A stretch of 64,000 bases of DNA, taken from assembly GCA_963747965.1 (NCBI GenBank), contig CAVVGZ010000007.1, forward strand, positions 1,057,366 to 1,121,365, in the 5' to 3' direction. The stretch is from CAVVGZ01 sp963747965 (GTDB lineage: Bacteria > Chloroflexota > Anaerolineae > Anaerolineales > Anaerolineaceae). Shown here piece by piece: positions 41,057 through 49,444 of the stretch (positions within the stretch are counted from its first letter, which is position 1; each line of letters begins with the position of its first letter). A program made the translations under genes and the position numbers. The notes beneath the pieces were generated by a model. That model made no database searches, was not told the DNA's origin, and saw nothing but the letters and a program-made list of their open reading frames with translations.

Positions 41057-41935
41057 GTGAACTATGATTTTACCATCTTAGTGCAAACCTTTATCAATGG
41101 CCTATTTGTTGGCGGGGTTTATGCGTTGGTGGCCATCGGACTGACCTTGATATATGGTGTGATGATCATCTTGAACTTCGCGCATGGTGAATTTCTGATG
41201 CTTGGGATGTACATCGCTTACTGGTGTTTCACCCTCGTGGGGCTGGACCCTTACCTTTCCATACCGATCGCTGCCATCACAGTTTTTGCCATTGGTGCCT
41301 TAATTCAGCACGTGCTGGTAAGGCGCGTCCTTAACTCTCACCCCCTCAATCAGATCGTTCTCCTTCTGGGTGTGTCTATGTTGATGATGGGCCTGGTACA
41401 GTTCTTCTGGACTGCTGAGCCCAGAATGATCCATGTCTGGTATGAAACCGAGGTCTTCGAGGGGCTGGGCTTACGTTTCAGCATTCCCAGAACAGTTGCT
41501 TTTTTTACTGCCATGATCAGCTCTTTATTGCTGTATCTGTTCTTACAAAAAACCAGGGTGGGAAGCGCCATTCGTGCTGTTTCCCAGTCAAGGGCTGGCG
41601 CTCAACTCATGGGAATAAATGTGAACCATATTTACATGCTTACTTTTGGTCTGGGCGCGGCGGCAACGGCTATTGGTGGTGCAGTTCTTACACCTAATTA
41701 TAGAATGATCCCTACGGTGGGGCAGGCTTTTGGTGTGACCGCTTTTGTGGTCGTTGTGCTGGGCACCATGGGGAATTTTATCGGTGCTTTTGTCGGCGGT
41801 TTAATCATCGGTGTTGTTGAGGCCTTTGCGGGTCTCTACCTTGGCGGTGATGTCAAGATCATCGCCAGCATGGCAGTATTTATCTTCATCCTTTTGTTCA
41901 AGCCTTCTGGCATATTTGGAGGGAAGAAAGAATGA
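41057..41935 (+). CDS. Branched-chain amino-acid-type ABC permease (LivH-like)
   Basis: An intact 292-residue permease from GTG 41057 with AAGGAGAAGAAG upstream. TFINGLFVGGVYALVAIGLT, LIYGVMIILNFAHGEFLMLG (the N-F-A-H-G-E-F signature of LivH), GSAIRAVSQSRAGAQLMGIN and FVVVVLGTMGNFIGAFVGGL are family-typical. HAAT-family systems of this kind import amino acids, urea, amides or ureides. It overlaps the LivM-like gene by 4 bases. Together with LivM, LivG and LivF it should pair with the LivJ-like half of the fused binding protein. Confidence 0.9.
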   Translation: MNYDFTILVQTFINGLFVGGVYALVAIGLTLIYGVMIILNFAHGEFLMLGMYIAYWCFTLVGLDPYLSIPIAAITVFAIGALIQHVLVRRVLNSHPLNQIVLLLGVSMLMMGLVQFFWTAEPRMIHVWYETEVFEGLGLRFSIPRTVAFFTAMISSLLLYLFLQKTRVGSAIRAVSQSRAGAQLMGINVNHIYMLTFGLGAAATAIGGAVLTPNYRMIPTVGQAFGVTAFVVVVLGTMGNFIGAFVGGLIIGVVEAFAGLYLGGDVKIIASMAVFIFILLFKPSGIFGGKKE

Positions 41936-42970
41936 TCATCGTAGAAAAAACGAAAAAGGTTTTTGTCTCTATCCTGTCAGATTGGGATCGAACACAGCTT
42001 GCCCTCAGCTTCCTTATTCTTGCGTTGATTGCTCTCAGCCCTCTGGTTATTGATTCACCTTATTACATGGGCATTATGGTTCTAACAACGATTTATATCT
42101 TTGCTGGTATCTCATGGAATATCGTTGCCGGGTTTGCCGGACAGCTTATGATCGCGCAAATCATTTTCTTTGCCATCGGCGCATACGGCACGATAGTGCT
42201 GGCGAATAATTTTGGTGTATCACCCTGGATCGGTATTCCGCTTGCAGGGGGTATGGCAGCCCTACTGGGCCTGGTTGTTGCTTTCATAACACTGCGATAC
42301 GGGCTGAAAAATGATTATTTTGCGTTATTTTCGATTGCATTGATGGTTGCCCTAAAAGCCATCTTTAACAAGTGGCGCTGGGTGGGGGGAGCGGTTGGTG
42401 TTTGGGTACAGCTCAAGGATGCCGGGTTAAAAACATTCATCTTTGATGAAAAAGAACCCTATCTCTATATTGCTCTGGCTCTAACCCTGGTGGGTCTGGT
42501 AATCCAGTATCGTATTTTTCACTCCAAGATGGGAAAGTATTTTATGGCCATCAGGGAGGATGAAGATGCAGCCGCTGCTCTTGGAGTAAATACCGCAAAA
42601 TATAAGACCCTGGCTCTTTTGATCGGTTCTGCCATGGCGGGGGTTGCGGGTGGTTTCTACGTCATGTATGTCACCTTCGTTGAGCCCAAACAGGTTTTTG
42701 ATCTGGGTTTGAATGTTGAAATTCTCATAGCAGCCCCGATAATTGGTGGCCTGGGTAGTCTTGCCGGACCAGTACTTGGTGGTATCCTAAAATAAACCGA
42801 TTGTTGAGCTGCTGCGCGGCACTCTGGCAGCTGAACGTTCTGGAACAACTTTGATTGTCTATGGTCTTTTCCTGATCATGGTAATCTTGTTCATGCCTCA
42901 GGGTGTAACCGGATTGTTTCACAGGTTCTACCTTAAGATGCGTCCCCGCTTCATAAAGGAATCAATGTGA
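41932..42970 (+). CDS. Branched-chain amino-acid-type ABC permease (LivM-like), one frame change
   Basis: About 345 residues. ILALIALSPLVIDSPYYMGI, GISWNIVAGFAGQLMIAQII, FAIGAYGTIVLANNFGVSPW and MAIREDEDAAAALGVNTAKY are LivM signatures. A frame change near 42790 continues KPIVELLRGTLAAERSGTTL and VILFMPQGVTGLF. It ends at 42970, ten bases before the LivG-like ATPase. Confidence 0.87.
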
Positions 42971-42980
42971 AGGATTAATT

Positions 42981-43716
42981 ATGGCACTTCTAACCGTCCA
43001 AAATATTACTAAGAAATTTGGTGGCCTTACCGCGGTCAATGATTTCAGTCTGAGTGTGGATCAGGGTGAAATCCTGGGCATGATCGGCCCAAATGGCGCC
43101 GGGAAGACAACCGCCTTCAATATGATCTCAGGTTATTACACGCCAAATGAAGGGCATGTAACCTTTGATGGCCAGGAGATCACTGGCAACCGGCCCGATC
43201 AAGATTTGTAAGTTGGGTCTTGCCCGAACATTTCAGGTTGTAAAGCCTTTTGCGCAGCTTAGTGTGCTGGATAATGTCATGGTAGGGGCATATAACCGCA
43301 CCAATGATAACAAGGAAGCAAGTCAGCGCTCCTTGGAGATTTTGGATTTTCTGGGAATGAACCAAATGACTCACCAACTGGCTGGAAGTTTGTCAGTAGC
43401 AGGGCGAAAACGCCTTGAGATCGCACGGGTTCTTGCGTCAGAGCCAAAAATGATCCTGTTGGATGAAGCTATGGCAGGCCTGCGTCCCAAAGAAACCGAT
43501 GATATTATTGAGCTTGTCCGGCAGATAAGCAAACAGGGAGTAGCGTTGCTCCTGGTTGAACATGTCATGAAAGTGATCATGTCCCTGTCAGACCGTATCG
43601 TTGTGATTCACCATGGTGAAAAAATCGCCGAAGGTGAGCCAGGAGAGATTGTTCACAACAAGGCTGTGATTGATGCCTATTTGGGAGAGGTGGCTACCCA
43701 TGATAAAAGTAATTAA
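42981..43716 (+). CDS. Branched-chain-type ABC ATPase (LivG-like), one frame change
   Basis: About 245 residues. FGGLTAVNDFSLSVDQGEIL, GMIGPNGAGKTTAFNMISGY (Walker A), then a frame change near 43190 to LGLARTFQVVKPFAQLSVLD. SLSVAGRKRLEIARVLASEP is the signature, with V-A-G-R in place of S-G-G-Q as in this subfamily, MILLDEAMAGL the Walker B, LLVEHVMKVIMSLSDRIVVI the switch. The next gene starts inside its 3-prime end. Confidence 0.87.
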
Positions 43717-44407
43717 CATTAATGTTGGCTATGGTGATGTTCAGGTACTCTACGATGTTTCTTTGGATATCAATGATGGTGAACTGGTCGCAGTCATCGG
43801 CGCCAATGGTGCAGGAAAGACCACCTTGCTCAGAGCCATATCAGGTGTTTTGAAAACCACCAGCGGAACGATTGAATTTGAAGATCAGGAGATCAGCAGC
43901 AAGTCGACCAGATAAAATTGTGGCAAAGGGTATCGTGCATATCCCTGAAGGAAGACTTTTATTTTCAAAAATGACCGTGCGTGAAAATTTGATGATGGGG
44001 GCTTATCTACGAAGAGTGCTGAAATAAAAAATGAGCGCATGCAGACCGTTTATGAGATGTTCCCCAAAATGAAAGAACGCGAAAGGCAATTGGCCGGAAC
44101 TTTATCAGGCGGAGAGCAACAAATGTTAGCCATTGGCCGAGGTTTAATGTCGAATCCCAGGCTGCTAATGCTTGATGAGCCTTCTCTGGGATTAGCCCCT
44201 TTACTGGTTCAGCAAGTTTTCGACCTGGCTCAACAAATTAACCGGGATTTTGGTGTAACGGTGTTGTTGGTTGAACAAAATGTTCGGAAATCTTGTGAGA
44301 TATCCAATCGTGTATTTGTTCTCGAAAATGGCAGGGTAGTTATCAGTGGCCCTGGGCAAGAAATGGTTGAGAATGATCATGTTCGAGAGGTTTATTTAGG
44401 TTTGTAG
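43700..44407 (+). CDS. Branched-chain-type ABC ATPase (LivF-like), two frame changes
   Basis: About 235 residues from ATG 43700, overlapping the LivG-like gene. YGDVQVLYDVSLDINDGELV and VIGANGAGKTTLLRAISGVL (Walker A) come first. Frame changes near 43910 and 44025 join KGIVHIPEGRLLFSKMTVRE, LAGTLSGGEQQMLAIGRGLM (signature), LLMLDEPSLGLAPLLVQQVF (Walker B) and VLLVEQNVRKSCEISNRVFV. It closes the transporter operon and is followed immediately by a decayed carbamate kinase fragment. Confidence 0.85.
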
Positions 44408-44551
44408 GATTGGCTTTGCTGGTTGATATTGGTAATAGGTTCGTTTTCTTTGCTCGCATTGAATTTACGGAGAATGGAGAATTTGGGCTGGAGGATATTG
44501 GGCAGAAGGTGTTGAAAAGGAAGCATGTCTGGTGTACCTATCTTAATTTGT

Positions 44552-44963
44552 AAGAACGGATTGTGATTGTCGCGGGCGGAGGTGAAATTCCGGTAGGAGT
44601 GGGTATGGGTGGCTGGTTGGCCGGCGTTGAAGTTGTTGAAGGTAGAGAATGGATTGCCATATGTTTTCATAACGGCACTGGGAAATGCTCATGTTGATGG
44701 TCATAGAGGGAACAACCAGGTATATTATGGCGCGTTTACACATGGAAATGATCTCGCGCCCATCGCTGAAGGAGCTTGACCATTTCCTGGAGAGTGGGAC
44801 CATTAAATTGCGCACTATAAAAGGTCAACTTATTGCGGTTACTGAAGTCTTACACTGCAGAGGAGAGCAAGTAGTCACAACGACGCTTGAGAACTTGCCA
44901 GCTACTTTGATCAACAGCAGCGGTCGGTGGATTGGTGATAAAGTAATACCATTCGTTATTTGA
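44552..44963 (+). pseudogene. Carbamate kinase remnant (C-terminal part)
   Basis: RIVIVAGGGEIPVGVGMGGW and LAGVEVVEG match the AGGGGIPV segment of the intact carbamate kinase at 33464-34445. In another frame, MVIEGTTRYIMARLHMEMIS, RPSLKELDHFLESG and LHCRGEQVVTTTLENLPATL match its C-terminus position by position. The N-terminal two-thirds, including the phosphate loops, are missing. Divergence from the intact copy is high even where frames agree, so this is old decay rather than sequencing error. Confidence 0.6.
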
Positions 44964-45004
44964 AAATAAGTATTGAAGGTCTAGAAGACTGAAGGTGTTT
45001 TATT

Positions 45005-45801
45005 ATGGACAAGATGATGACTGATAGAGATACTCATTTGACACCCGAGAATTTACTGCTGCAGCAAAACCTCGCTTTGCGTCAGGAGATAAAAGAGATA
45101 AAAGCGATTCACCAAAATGTCTGGGAGCTGCTGGTCATCATCAGCCGGGGGCTGCAAATTTCCTCGGCTTCGGTCAAGGCGGCTGTGACAAGCCTGTTGA
45201 ACAACGATATATTATGGGATATTTCAACACAGTATGAATTCCTGCAGACCATTGAGAATAGCACCGATAATCTATCTGACCTGGTGATGCTTGTCTCTTT
45301 GGTCTCCCGCTTGCAAGTGGACAAAATTCAGCTCAGGCTTGAACCTCAACACTTACAAGAGATCCTTTAAAATTAGAAGATGACCTTTCCCAACGGATAA
45401 AAACCCTCAAGTTGGATATCAAATATCCTCGTGAGGGTAATTCAGTTTTGGTCGATTATGAATATTTGATGATTGCCCTGCGATTACTTTTTGAGTCAAT
45501 AGCTGAAACTCAGGATTTTCCCATCACGGTTCGGGTTGTTGTTGAGGAGAAAGCAGAAAATTGGCAGCTTGAGATACTGGATATCACTCCCGAGGTTTAT
45601 AAAGCGATCTGCGATCTTTCAAGCAGCCTGTCAGATGAGTTATTCACGGCGGAACAAATTTCGGCTCAAAAAGCATTGATGATCTACATCGCATTCAAAA
45701 TATTTAATCTGCAAAATATTCAAATGAAGTCTTGCCAGGATAAAGAGGGCCATTCAGTGCTGCGGTTGGCTATTCCGTTTGCAGGCAAGTTGTTGAATTG
45801 A
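45005..45801 (+). CDS. Histidine-kinase-like protein lacking the phospho-acceptor histidine, one frame change
   Basis: About 265 residues. A predicted coiled coil (LLLQQNLALRQEIKEIKAIH) leads into LLVIISRGLQISSASVKAAV, which aligns with the HisKA box F-x-x-x-x-S-H-E-L-R-T-P-L, with Arg where the histidine should be. A frame change near 45368 leads to IKYPREGNSVLVDYEYLMIA, LRLLFESIAETQDFPITVRV and WQLEILDITPEVYKAI, a degraded HATPase: the N-box Asn is Glu and the DxGxG box is absent. It probably cannot autophosphorylate. It is placed directly before a response-regulator-like gene that has also lost its phosphorylation residues. Confidence 0.6.
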
Positions 45802-45832
45802 TTCTTGTGGATAACAAGGGTTGAAGGAATTG

Positions 45833-46539
45833 ATGGATTATTCAACCAAGATATTATTAATTGGCGATGAGCCCAACATATTAAAAACCTTGCGCCATAA
45901 CCTGTCGGGCAGGGGGTATGAGGTTTCGCTTGCTTTGGATGATATTGAAGCCTGCCTGTTGGCACCAACGGGAGGCTTTGATCTATTTGTGCTTATCCTG
46001 GAATTTTCATCCAATAATGTGGACGGGTTATCAATCTGTACCAGCTTGAGGAGTTTCAGTCAATCTCCCATAATCGTACTCTCATCGGTTGGGTCTGAGC
46101 ATGTGAAGATCCAGGCACTGGATCTGGGGGCGGATGATTACCTTGTTATGCCATTTAGTATGGAAGAATTCCTTGCCCGGGTACGTTCAGCGCTCAGGCG
46201 CTGGTTTTCTTACAAAGCCGGGAATGTTTCTCAAGGTAACTTGATTTTGATTGGCGCCTTATTAATCGATAAGGATGCGCGCCAGGTCTCTGTCGATGGA
46301 GAAAACATCCGGCTGACGCCGACAGAATTTGATATTTTGTTAAACCTGGCCCAAAGGACGGGAAAGGTAGTGACCCATAGAGAACTGCTGAGAGCGGTAT
46401 GGGGTACACAATATGGTGATGAGCGGGAATATTTACGGGTTTTTATTTCTCAGATTCGCAAAAAAATCGAGATTGACCCCTTCAGACCGCGAATATTTTA
46501 ACCGAGCCCGGGGTTGGGTACAGGTTCATGTCGGAATAA
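45833..46539 (+). CDS. OmpR-type response regulator lacking Asp and Lys of the receiver, one frame change
   Basis: About 235 residues. The receiver domain starts KILLIGDEPNILKTLRHNLS. The phospho-acceptor strand reads LFVLILEFSSNNVDG, so the Asp is Glu, and the conserved Lys-Pro reads YLVMPFSMEEFL, so the Lys is Met. The acidic pair and the Ser (SPIIVLSSVGSEH) remain. The winged-helix domain is normal: RQVSVDGENIRLTPTEFDIL, VVTHRELLRAVWG, REYLRVFISQIRKKIE. A frame change near 46495 gives LTEPGVGYRFMSE at the end. It is expected to bind DNA without phosphorylation. An ATG at 46,626 begins the next gene; TTG 45821 is an alternative start here. Confidence 0.75.
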
Positions 46540-46625
46540 CGGGAGAAGGGTAAAAAATAATTTTGAAGCGATCTGCAATTGCATATCGTGGCCTGGCTGA
46601 TAAGGAGAAAAGAACAGTTGATGAA

Positions 46626-47333
46626 ATGAAAATGGATAATTCTATGAAAACGAAAATGATTTCATTACTACCCGAGAATATGGGGGAGCGCGCCCCGTAT
46701 CACTTGCTGTGCAGCATTGCTGCCCCTCGCCCGATAGCCTGGATATCCACAGTCAGTGCAGCAGGTGAGCCGAACCTGGCACCCTTTTCATTTTATAACG
46801 CAGTTGCGGGTTTCCCGCCCACGATCATGTTCTCGGTTTCTTATCGCACTTTTAGAAAACCAAGGATAAAAGATACCCTGCGTAATGTCGAAGCGGTTGG
46901 AGAGTTCGTTTCCCATGTGGTTGACGAACAACTAGCCAACGCCATGATTTTAACAGGCACTGATTTTCCTCCCGATGTTAACGAGTTTGAGATTACCGAA
47001 TTGGAAACTGTACCCTCAGTGGATGTTAGACCTCCCAGAGTAGCGGCAGCCCCGGTGGCCATGGAATGCAAGGTAACACAGATCGTTCCAGTTGAAGGAT
47101 CGACCAATGTGATGGTCCTGGGTCGGGTAGTGCGATTCCATATCCGTGATGACTTGCTGCGCTCGAATGGTCTGGTGGATACCGTGAAGATGAAACCCAT
47201 CACCCGGCTGGGCGGTCCGGTTGAGTATACACGGATAGGAGAATTGATCCATCTGGAGATCCCTGAGCCAGAGGCTATTCTGCAACGTCATTCTTTAAAT
47301 TTCAACAAGAGAGAGAATGGCGTGGGTGGTTGA
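46626..47333 (+). CDS. Flavin reductase-like FMN-binding protein
   Basis: About 235 residues with the flavin reductase-like domain (PF01613): SIAAPRPIAWISTVSAAGEP, NLAPFSFYNAVAGFPPTIMF, SVSYRTFRKPRIKDTLRNVE, FVSHVVDEQLANAMILTGTD and AMECKVTQIVPVEGSTNVMV. Such proteins bind FMN and supply reduced flavin or reduce a substrate directly. The frame is open upstream to a TTG at 46563 and several ATG codons are possible, so the start is uncertain. Its role in the island is unknown. Confidence 0.75.
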   Translation: MKMDNSMKTKMISLLPENMGERAPYHLLCSIAAPRPIAWISTVSAAGEPNLAPFSFYNAVAGFPPTIMFSVSYRTFRKPRIKDTLRNVEAVGEFVSHVVDEQLANAMILTGTDFPPDVNEFEITELETVPSVDVRPPRVAAAPVAMECKVTQIVPVEGSTNVMVLGRVVRFHIRDDLLRSNGLVDTVKMKPITRLGGPVEYTRIGELIHLEIPEPEAILQRHSLNFNKRENGVGG

Positions 47334-47428
47334 TACTTCTGGCATATTTGCTAGGCCAGAACTGGTTCGCTGGATACAAAAATAGAGTACATAAAAACCC
47401 ACAATAAGCGTAATGGCCGGAGGAGTCA

Positions 47429-48178
47429 ATGAAAATATTGTTTATAAACCCTAATACAACCACTGCCTTTACTGCAACTGTTCAATCAGTCGCTGACCAT
47501 TTCAAAGAACCAGACACTCATCTGGTTGCAATGACCCCATCCAGCGGTCCGCGCTCTATTGAGAGTGTTTATGATGAATTACTGAGTTCAGCCGGTACGC
47601 TGGAACTGTTGGTCAGCGAACTGGATCATTATGATGCGTTTGTAATCGCTTGTTACAGCGACCACCCAACCATTTATGCAGCCAGGGAGATCACTGATAA
47701 ACCAGTACTAGGTATTGCAGAAGCCTCCATGTATATGGCGTGTATGTTAGGCTACAAGTTCAGCGTAGTGACGACCAACGCTGAGTGGAAACCGCTTTTG
47801 TGGGACACGGTCAAACACTATGGTCTTGAAGGGCGCTGTGCTTCCGTAAGGACAACAGGGATGGCTGTATTAGAGCTGGAAGCCGCCAGTCCGGATGATA
47901 CTTTTGCGATGATATTGGATGCTGGCAGAAAGGCGGTGGAGGAAGACGGCGCCGAGGTGATCTGCCTGGGGTGTGCGGGCATGGCCGGTTTGGATAAAAA
48001 ACTGGAAGATGAACTGGGAGTGCCGGTAATTGATGGCGTTGTGGCCGCATTGAAGTTCCTGGAAGGGATGGTCAGGTATGGCGTCCGGACGAGTAAAACC
48101 CTTGCCTATGCACAGCCAGCGAAGAAAGAGCTTGTTAATCTCCCATCAATCTTTGAGAAGCCTTATAAATCTGGGTAA
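47429..48178 (+). CDS. Hydantoin/allantoin-type racemase (Asp/Glu racemase superfamily)
   Basis: An intact 249-residue protein: MKILFINPNTTTAFTATVQS, MTPSSGPRSIESVYDELLSS, AFVIACYSDHPTIYAAREIT (first catalytic Cys), LGIAEASMYMACMLGYKFSV and EVICLGCAGMAGLDKKLEDE (second catalytic Cys). The two-cysteine layout is that of hydantoin and allantoin racemases, which interconvert enantiomers before stereospecific ring opening. Allantoinase lies 1.3 kb downstream, making allantoin a sensible substrate, though hydantoins are possible. Confidence 0.82.
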   Translation: MKILFINPNTTTAFTATVQSVADHFKEPDTHLVAMTPSSGPRSIESVYDELLSSAGTLELLVSELDHYDAFVIACYSDHPTIYAAREITDKPVLGIAEASMYMACMLGYKFSVVTTNAEWKPLLWDTVKHYGLEGRCASVRTTGMAVLELEAASPDDTFAMILDAGRKAVEEDGAEVICLGCAGMAGLDKKLEDELGVPVIDGVVAALKFLEGMVRYGVRTSKTLAYAQPAKKELVNLPSIFEKPYKSG

Positions 48179-48222
48179 TCGCTACTTGAGTCATCATGAA
48201 CGGTCGAAAGATATCTTTAGCT

Positions 48223-48258
48223 TTTCCTTACAATTTCCTTATGCGATATTGATTGGTT
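48223..48258 (+). promoter_or_regulatory. TTTCCTTA tandem motif with TGATTGGTT, site 3
   Basis: TTTCCTTA at 48223 and again at 48234 (11-base spacing as at site 1), then TGCG and TGATTGGTT at 48250 (16-base offset from the second copy as at site 2). It lies 114 bases upstream of the second carbamoyltransferase gene. It combines both arrangements and is the best example of the motif. Confidence 0.55.
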
Positions 48259-48371
48259 TTATGTCAGATTAAGAATAGAGGTAATTTAGCTGGGGCTGCC
48301 CAGGTTTTTAATAACTACATCAAAACATTTGTGGCACGTGTCGTGGCACATAAACACAGAGGAGAATCCAT

Positions 48372-49388
48372 ATGTACAACTCAAGTAAGATCCATACAAT
48401 GAAATCAATAATAAGGGAAATCAATTTTGAGAGAAAAAGCTTGCTGTCGATCAATGATCTGACCAATGATCAAATCTACGGCTTATTTGAATTAGCCAAG
48501 GTGCTCGAACCCTGGAATCGCACTCGAATTGATCTGGCATATGGCAGTGTCATGGCGGCTTTATTCTTTCAGCCCAGCACACGCACACGCATGAGCTTTG
48601 AAACTGCCATGCACCGATTGGGAGGAGCAGTCATCACTGAAGCTACCCCAATGGTATCCTCATCGGCTGCAAAAGAAGAGAGCCTGGCTGACATGATGAA
48701 AGTGGTATCCAGGTACGCAAATGTGATCGTCATACGTCATCCTGATGATGTAGCCGCGCGTGAGGCAGTATCATACTCCGACTCGCCGGTCATCAATGGC
48801 GGTTTTGGCCACTGGGAACACCCGACCCAGGCTCTATTGGATCTATATACACTCTGGCGGACTTTCGGGCGGATCGAGGGGCTAAAAGTTTGTGTTGCCA
48901 GCCCGGATCTGATCGAAGCCCGCACAGGGCACTCCATGGCAGCCGGCCTGGCACGGCTGGGAGCGAAGGTTACGCTGGCATCCACAAAGCAGAGACGCAT
49001 CCCGCAGGAAGTGATGGACAAGATCAAAGAGCAAGCGTGTGACAGTCGAGGAAACCTTTGACCACAGCCAGGACAGCTTCAATGAACTGGTCTCAGGGCA
49101 GGACATGGTCTATCTGCCCGGCTGCAGTGCTCCCAAGGGCGCCGAAGCGGAAGCTTTCAAAAAATTGATGGACGACTACTTTGTGCGTTTTGAAACCCTG
49201 GAGAAGGTTTCGAAAATGAAGAACCGGTAGTGTATGTCACCCATACCCTGCCGCGGCGGGCAGGCGAGATGGATCTGCGAATCGACACTTCACCCAGCCA
49301 GCTGTTCTTTGAGGCAATTACATACAGTGTATCAATTCGGATGGCGTTGGTAGCGAGCATCATCGGATTTCAGGTGCCTATGAGTTAA
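48372..49388 (+). CDS. Aspartate/ornithine carbamoyltransferase-family protein, two frame changes
   Basis: About 338 residues from ATG 48372 with GAGGAG upstream. FFQPSTRTRMSFETAMHRLG carries the S-T-R-T-R carbamoyl-phosphate loop. VIRHPDDVAAREAV and GFGHWEHPTQALLDLYTLWR hold the H-P-T-Q-A motif of aspartate carbamoyltransferases. Frame changes near 49040 and 49213 lead to TVEETFDHSQDSFNELVSGQ, DMVYLPGCSAPKGAEAEAFK and VVYVTHTLPRR. It is separated from any pyrimidine gene and sits between a racemase and allantoinase, so a catabolic role with carbamate kinase is more likely than UMP synthesis. The acceptor is unknown. Confidence 0.75.
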
Positions 49389-49444
49389 TCAGATCTGGAT
49401 TGTTATTTTCCTGTCTTCCAAGGAATAAATTAGAGGAGAAATTG

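Noticed and set aside
48331..48352. GTGGCAC direct repeat considered as a separate operator
   Set aside because: Only one place in the window shows it and it is not a clear palindrome, so there is too little to support a site.
48372..49388. Assignment as pyrB for pyrimidine synthesis
   Set aside because: No other pyrimidine gene is nearby and the gene sits between racemase and allantoinase, so a biosynthetic name would be misleading although the fold is the same.
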